Shown here piece after piece: positions 62,709-64,000 of a stretch of 64,000 nucleotides of DNA. This stretch comes from Nitzschia sp. DOCU1. Lineage: Eukaryota > Bacillariophyta > Bacillariophyceae > Bacillariales > Bacillariaceae. A model generated the notes under the pieces. That model was not told the DNA's origin and ran no database searches. It saw only the letters and a list, made by a program, of their open reading frames with translations. Where the stretch lies: contig OX595987.1 in NCBI GenBank assembly GCA_951394045.1, forward strand, positions 3,720,001 through 3,784,000, read 5' to 3'. How positions within the stretch are numbered: the first letter of the stretch is position 1; every line of letters begins with the position of its first letter. The position numbers and the translations under genes are program-made.

Positions 62709-63395
62709 TTACTTGGTCGCCTCCAAACTCGCAAGCCACTCCTCAATGGCAGGAATCGACTCGTACGCCATGTACATGGCCAACAAACGAGGATACGATG
62801 CCAAATCTTCCAAGGTAATGTACTTGGTCAAAATATGATCACGCAACAAACCATAAACGGCAGCATCGCCCCACAAGGGCTGTCCCGTCTTGGCGCTCAC
62901 GCTCAAAAACGTCTTGTCGGTCTTGAACGTCTTGTACAAGGCATCAAACTTGGTCAATTGATCCACCAAAGTCCCCTTTTTGTAATCGGCCTTGTCCTGA
63001 TCGTTGCCCATAAAAGTCGTCTTGACCCACTGGTCACGAAAACCCTGATACTCGTCGGCTACCAAATCTTGGACGTAATCTTTGTAGTCATCGCCCGAGG
63101 TAACTTTGTGAACACGTGCCAAGTAACGAGCGACGGCAATGTGCTGGGGATGGGGCTGAGCGACACCACCATCATCGTTTTTGGAATACACAACGGGGAG
63201 GCTTCCAGCTGGATTCTCGCCAGTTTCAATCAACCGCTTCTTTTCGTTGGCCCACGCTTCATCCATCGGAATGAGCTGTTCTTCAAAAGGGATCTGGTTA
63301 GCCAAAAGAAAGAAGCGGGTGACACCCCCACGAGCTCCATAAGGAAGAAGGTTGAGGTATTTGAATACAAGGGGTGTTTCGGCGGTGAAAGTCAT
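62709..63395 (-). CDS. Glutathione S-transferase-like protein
   Basis: 228 aa, single exon, ATG at 63395. The N-terminal thioredoxin-like domain shows LPYGARGGVTRFFLLANQIPFEEQLI and the cis-Pro block GSLPVVY followed by the Q..AVARYLAR helix; the C-terminal all-helical domain follows (PLWGDAAVYGLLRDHI, the usual N-capping-box region, and LLAMYMAYESIPAIEEWLAS at the end). This is the layout of cytosolic sigma/alpha-like GSTs. It would conjugate glutathione to electrophiles or act as a peroxidase or isomerase. No targeting signal is seen. Confidence 0.88.
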   Translation of the reverse strand: MTFTAETPLVFKYLNLLPYGARGGVTRFFLLANQIPFEEQLIPMDEAWANEKKRLIETGENPAGSLPVVYSKNDDGGVAQPHPQHIAVARYLARVHKVTSGDDYKDYVQDLVADEYQGFRDQWVKTTFMGNDQDKADYKKGTLVDQLTKFDALYKTFKTDKTFLSVSAKTGQPLWGDAAVYGLLRDHILTKYITLEDLASYPRLLAMYMAYESIPAIEEWLASLEATK

Positions 63396-64000
63396 GATTG
63401 AATCTTTTGGTTGGCTGGTTGCTTCCGAAGGTTTCAGATATTTGGTTTTTGTGAGACGAATGGAGCCATCATTGTTGTCGAAAGAAGGTTTTTTTTTCGG
63501 ACGATCCAGGACCTTCCCAGAAGCACCACATCATTCCTTTGGATACGATCCTTTGATGTTTGAACGCCATGGATCAATATCTTTACTGTTCCATTTTGAC
63601 TTTCTGAAATACCGCCCAAGCCACAAATGATCTGAGAGCAGAGGTGAATGGGGTTTCATTTGAGGAGCCCAAAAATTCCTGAGCCGGAAAAATCGGAATA
63701 TCGATCGCGATCAAAGTTCGGGTGGGCAATTCGCGAATCCCCGAAGGATTAGAAGTACTTAAAGTTAGATTTATGGGCATATATAAAGGCGCTTCCAGCG
63801 TTCGAATTTCTAATGGTAATTAGAAGAACCCCTTGCAAACTAAACCACGAGCAAGAGTTTTGTTTTAGTGCCTACAAGAGAACTCAATTTTTTACCATTA
63901 TGTGATGGTTGCGTTTCTCCTATGCTCAGCAGCTTTTTAGTCGCAAAATCCCCATGGCGTCTGTCCAAATGGTCATGGCGTTTGTATGCACATACAAAGG
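63396..64000. other. Intergenic region to window end
   Basis: 605 bp upstream of the GST gene, presumably with its promoter. A TATATAAAGG stretch at about 63780-63789 on the plus strand could be a TATA element for a gene to the right, but no start is seen within the window. Confidence 0.4.

Overview
The window is eukaryotic nuclear DNA and looks like a diatom, most likely a pennate one. Genes are intron-poor with short GT-AG introns of about 75-190 bp. There are several heat-shock-factor (HSF) type DNA-binding proteins, plastid-type bipartite leaders with a GF/AF cleavage context, two proteins of the diatom-expanded DUF6824 type, a PAPS-type sugar-nucleotide transporter and an autonomous-looking piggyBac transposon. 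The assignment is inference; I could not run a taxonomic search.

Left part (1-14.9 kb), mostly ordinary metabolism: the 3' end of an HSF-like gene; a five-exon mitochondrial malic enzyme; a small twin-arginine plastid protein; a four-exon membrane-anchored GH94-like protein of 1310 aa; a DUF6824 protein; an AlkB-type dioxygenase; and a plastid peroxiredoxin-like protein with a coiled-coil tail.

Accessory island (14.9-31.6 kb): three closely related HSF genes (A, B, C) with their flanks are copies of one segment of about 2 kb, and a fourth HSF gene (D) is diverged. Between B and C lies a 4.1-kb piggyBac element with TTAA borders, inverted terminal repeats, a transposase with a one-base frameshift in a G run, and a second convergent gene with a CxxCGxxPC motif. 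A truncated copy of the neighbouring PUB-domain gene, a near-perfect 68-bp-arm hairpin, a (CTG)n microsatellite, dispersed repeats and an over-represented palindrome TACCGGTA also lie here or in the other intergenic stretches.

Right part (33-64 kb): a DUF3727-like plastid protein divergent from an HMG-box protein; a PAPS transporter; ESCRT-I VPS37; a TEX264-like ER-phagy-receptor-type protein; a phosphoglycerate mutase fused to an EF-hand; a CofD/YvcK-like protein; a tandem pair of unrecognised paralogues in a repeat-rich stretch; SMU1; a membrane protein with three tandem methyltransferase folds; an LRR-2OG-dioxygenase fusion; a patatin; a second DUF6824 gene whose 5' end is tandemly duplicated; and a GST.

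Exon joins were worked out by hand from splice consensus, frame continuity and protein-family continuity. The total coding length of every spliced gene called intact is a multiple of three. No transcript evidence was available. I saw no tRNA, rRNA, CRISPR array or bacterial-style operon.
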